Source: SZUA-76 sp945787585
GTDB lineage: Bacteria; Pseudomonadota; Gammaproteobacteria; SZUA-140
Reading direction: 5' to 3'
Length of the DNA stretch: 6,199 nucleotides
Assembly: GCA_947258425.1 (NCBI GenBank)
Contig: CAMYIG010000141.1
Coordinates: 1-6,199 of the forward strand
Under the pieces are notes generated by a model. That model saw only the letters and a program-made list of their open reading frames with translations, was not told the DNA's origin and did no database searches. Of the stretch, positions 4,964-6,199 are shown in pieces. The position numbers and the translations under genes were made by a program. Within the stretch, counting starts at the first letter, position 1. Each line of letters begins with the position of its first letter.

Positions 4964-6199
4964 ATGGAATCAGTCCTGGTTATTGGTCCTAATGAAGGGG
5001 GTCATGAGGATTTAAAGGCCATCCTGGAGTTCATCGATTGTAGCGATGTGACTATAACAACACAGGATGAGTGGAAGCCAACTACTTGTAGTGCAAATGA
5101 CTTAGGGGTTGTTATTGTTGCCGCATCTGTCAACGACAAACTACCCGCATTACTACAGGCATTGAAGACGTGGGGAGAGCATGTCCCGCTCTTCCTCTTA
5201 GTCGATGGTCAGGAGAACCCTCAGTTATCGACAACACTGGCTGCAGGGGTGTTGGGTTATATCAAATATCCGGTCAAGTACCGTGAGTTAACTGCGGCTA
5301 TTCAGCAAGCACAGGTTTTTCGTGAAAGCCATACCAAGCGTAAAGGTACGCATTCACCAGAGTTATTTCGTAGCTTAGTCGGGAATAGTCGCGGGGTTCG
5401 CCAGGTTAGAAAACAGATCGAACAGGTAGCCCACTCCGATGCTACTGTACTAATTCTCGGCGAGTCAGGCACGGGTAAAGAGGTGGTTGCGCGTAACGTT
5501 CATTATCACTCTGAGCGCAGAGGCAAGCCTTTTGTTCCGATTAACTGTGGTGCTATCCCATCAGAATTATTAGAGAGTGAACTATTTGGTCATGAGAAAG
5601 GGGCCTTTACCGGTGCCATTAGTACGCGCCAGGGCCGCTTTGAACTGGCCGAAGGTGGTACGTTGTTCCTTGATGAAATTGGCGATATGAGTGTGCAGAT
5701 GCAGGTTAAACTGCTGCGGGTACTACAGGAGCGAACGTTTGAGCGTGTCGGCAGTAACAAGACTATCGTGTCAGACGTACGCATCATTGCCGCGACTCAC
5801 CGTAACCTGGAAGAGGCGATTAAAGAGGATAAGTTTCGCGAAGATCTTTTTTATCGCCTGAATGTATTCCCAATTGATATGCCCCCGTTGCGTGATCGTG
5901 TTGAAGATGTCCCTCTATTGGTGAACGAATTGGTGAAACGACTCGAGCATGAAAAGCGCGGGTCAGTGCGACTGACTCAGGCCGCAGTGGTCGCACTGTG
6001 CCAGTATCACTGGCCAGGCAATGTACGGGAACTTGCCAATATGATCGAGCGCCTGGTGATTATGCACCCTTACGGTGTGGTTGACGTGCATGACTTGCCG
6101 CAGAAATTTCAGGTCGACATTGGCACTGACACCAGCGCGCTGACGGCAGCAATACAGGAAAATGCAATGTATGAAACGGCGCCAAGCGCTGCGATGGAT
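4964..6199 (+). CDS. fleQ: Sigma-54-dependent flagellar master regulator FleQ (3' end outside window)
   Basis: FleQ activates RpoN-dependent flagellar promoters and, through c-di-GMP, links motility to matrix genes. The first 412 codons are present and the frame is open to the window edge. ATG 4964 follows AAGGGGAAG (4951-4959). Residues 1 to about 120 form a receiver-like FleQ domain; the acidic pocket is missing (IGPN near residue 7-10) and VIVAAS (50-55) lacks the phospho-Asp. The AAA+ domain spans about 137-370: Walker A GESGTGKE (166-173), GAFTGA (213-218) for sigma-54 contact, Walker B GGTLFLDEIG (231-240), FREDLFYRLNVFP (291-303) and WPGNVREL (350-357). The c-di-GMP contacts known from P. 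aeruginosa FleQ have counterparts: LFRS (134-137), R177-N178 and E322xxxR326, all at a constant offset of eight. The C-terminal Fis-type helix-turn-helix (about 75 residues) is beyond the edge. FleQ rather than FlrA is chosen from the overall match and locus. Confidence 0.95.
   Translation, partial: MESVLVIGPNEGGHEDLKAILEFIDCSDVTITTQDEWKPTTCSANDLGVVIVAASVNDKLPALLQALKTWGEHVPLFLLVDGQENPQLSTTLAAGVLGYIKYPVKYRELTAAIQQAQVFRESHTKRKGTHSPELFRSLVGNSRGVRQVRKQIEQVAHSDATVLILGESGTGKEVVARNVHYHSERRGKPFVPINCGAIPSELLESELFGHEKGAFTGAISTRQGRFELAEGGTLFLDEIGDMSVQMQVKLLRVLQERTFERVGSNKTIVSDVRIIAATHRNLEEAIKEDKFREDLFYRLNVFPIDMPPLRDRVEDVPLLVNELVKRLEHEKRGSVRLTQAAVVALCQYHWPGNVRELANMIERLVIMHPYGVVDVHDLPQKFQVDIGTDTSALTAAIQENAMYETAPSAAMD

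Noticed and set aside
1..6199. Mobile element, CRISPR, tRNA/rRNA or a novel multi-gene system
   Set aside because: No terminal inverted repeats, transposase or integrase motifs, regular spacer repeats or tRNA-like folds were seen. All genes are co-oriented and fit a syntenic flagellar locus.

Overview
The window is a flagellar late-gene and regulator cluster, with every gene on the + strand: the 3' end of a flagellin gene (fliC), flaG, fliD, fliS, a fliT-type chaperone gene, a gene for an atypical PilZ-like protein, and the 5' four-fifths of fleQ. This order (fliC-flaG-fliD-fliS-fliT/fleP-fleQ) is the one known from Pseudomonas and related polarly flagellated gammaproteobacteria. FleQ itself, as opposed to FlhDC or CtrA, is a marker of that group. 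The moderate base composition, large FliD and extra PilZ-like gene fit a non-Pseudomonas relative (a marine or Oceanospirillales/Marinobacter-like lineage is a guess). The sequence alone does not fix the genus.

Layout. Bases 2-643: C-terminal 213 codons of flagellin. Bases 658-681: a perfect 10-bp hairpin with a GCGA (GNRA-type) loop in the fliC-flaG gap. Bases 724-1143: flaG. Bases 1174-1189: a well-spaced sigma-54 (-24/-12) promoter, followed by two adjacent 8-bp palindromes in the leader. It probably drives fliD (1261-3318), fliS (3376-3831) and fliT (3828-4211) as an operon. Bases 4295-4750: PilZ-like gene. The 213-bp gap 4751-4963 holds a weak terminator-like A/T repeat, a good sigma-70 extended -10 promoter and a leader of about 100 nt. 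Bases 4964-6199: fleQ, cut by the window edge before its C-terminal helix-turn-helix.

How the genes work together. FleQ is the sigma-54 activator at the top of the polar-flagellum cascade and is controlled by c-di-GMP. Here its Walker A, GAFTGA, Walker B and c-di-GMP-contacting residues are all present, while the receiver-like N-terminus lacks a phosphorylatable aspartate. FleQ would be expected to activate the sigma-54 promoter in front of fliD. FliD caps the filament, FliS and FliT are the cytoplasmic chaperones for flagellin and FliD, flagellin is the filament subunit, and FlaG modulates filament length. The PilZ-like protein lies between the chaperones and the c-di-GMP-responsive regulator, but its own c-di-GMP signature is degenerate.

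Overall judgement: this is a largely conventional flagellar locus. I see no mobile element, CRISPR array, RNA gene or new defence-like system. The points worth a second look are the GNRA hairpin, the sigma-54 promoter with downstream palindromes, the fleQ promoter and leader, the degenerate PilZ protein and the duplicated module in the enlarged FliD.
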